A stretch of 5,265 nucleotides of DNA. It comes from Chloroflexota bacterium (GTDB lineage Bacteria > Chloroflexota > Anaerolineae > Promineifilales > Promineifilaceae). Where the stretch lies: positions 1 through 5,265 of the forward strand of contig JAJRTP010000603.1 of assembly GCA_024278255.1 (NCBI GenBank). Direction: 5' to 3'. Of the stretch, positions 4,885-5,265 are shown one piece after another (position 1 is the first letter of the stretch; each line of letters opens with the position of its first letter). Position numbers and translations under genes: made by a program. A model generated the notes under the pieces. That model saw only the letters and a program-made list of their open reading frames with translations. It searched no databases and was not told where the DNA came from.

Positions 4885-5265
4885 ATGGCTGTTACTTACG
4901 CAACTCCCGGCGTTTACGTCGAAGAAGTTGATAAAGGGACGAAACCAATTGAAATAGCAGGCACCTCTACAGCTGCCTTCATTGGTATTACGGCCGAAGC
5001 CAGTATCAAATCTTATGATGAAAATGATAAGGAACATCGCACCAGTGTCCTGAACCAGGCGATGCTGGTGACGAACTGGACCCAGTTTACCCATATCTTT
5101 GGCGGCTTTATTGACGGCGCTTATTTGCCTGATGCTGTATATGGCTACTTTTCCAACGGCGGCGGGGCGTGTTACGTTACCAGCTTGCGCGCCCTGAAGG
5201 AGATGCCCAAGAAAGTACCCAAACGTTCCTCACGAGCCAAAAAGAGTGAAGAGGAAGCAGAAGCA
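4885..5265 (+). CDS. Contractile tail sheath protein (Pvc2/Afp2-type), N-terminal part, continues beyond the window
   Basis: The first 127 codons of a tail sheath gene, open to the window end. The N-terminus contains YATPGVYVEEV (5-15), the signature of phage and eCIS sheath proteins; this extended N-terminal arm links neighbouring subunits in the assembled sheath. TAAFIGIT (29-36), VTNWTQFTHIFGGF (62-75) and LPDAVYGYFSNGGGACYV (81-98) are the expected following elements. In the family the next stretch normally continues into the outer domain; here it turns into a highly charged, Lys/Arg- then Glu-rich stretch (104-127), probably a flexible surface loop. Sheath subunits assemble around the inner tube and contract to drive it through the target membrane. 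ATG 4885 has AGGAG 8 nt upstream. Whether it is one of several sheath paralogues, as is common in eCIS, cannot be seen here. Confidence 0.95.
   Translation, partial: MAVTYATPGVYVEEVDKGTKPIEIAGTSTAAFIGITAEASIKSYDENDKEHRTSVLNQAMLVTNWTQFTHIFGGFIDGAYLPDAVYGYFSNGGGACYVTSLRALKEMPKKVPKRSSRAKKSEEEAEA

Overview
The window is the 5' part of an extracellular contractile injection system (eCIS, a phage-tail-like protein-translocating particle) locus, lying downstream of a strip of mobile-element debris. All genes are on the + strand. Base composition, gene style and the combination of eCIS genes suggest a Chloroflexota bacterium (Anaerolineae- or Caldilineae-like). That placement is inference and is not proven by the sequence alone; there is no rRNA or tRNA to settle it.

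Region 1 (1-577) is mobile DNA. It starts inside an IS200/IS605-family Y1 transposase gene that ends at 235. Two small hairpins follow, the second probably the right end of that element. Directly after it comes a frameshifted, internally deleted remnant of an IS3-family DDE transposase.

Region 2 (578-654) is an AT-rich leader with a plausible extended -10 promoter.

Region 3 (655-4700) is a tightly packed operon. It holds a small uncharacterised protein; a 723-residue AAA+ ATPase (the Pvc15/Afp15 position) that overlaps it by 4 nt; a DUF4157 (eCIS core) HExxH protein with a repetitive acidic tail; and a DUF4255 (Pvc16/Afp16-type) tail-terminator protein with a C-terminal Ig-like domain. Gaps between them are -4, 13 and 11 bp, and most start codons have a good Shine-Dalgarno.

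Region 4 (4701-4884) is a 184-bp gap with a strong stem-loop. It separates the assembly and accessory genes from the first structural gene, a contractile tail sheath protein that starts at 4885 and runs off the window.

Taken together, the sheath would form the contractile outer tube, the DUF4255 protein would cap or terminate it, the ATPase would act in assembly or loading, and the DUF4157 protein is the typical eCIS-associated putative metalloprotease or cargo-linked protein. The most unexpected signal is not a gene: the 8-bp palindrome ACGGCCGT occurs 11 times, in all three codon phases, where about 0.1 would be expected by chance. It resembles a highly iterated genomic palindrome.
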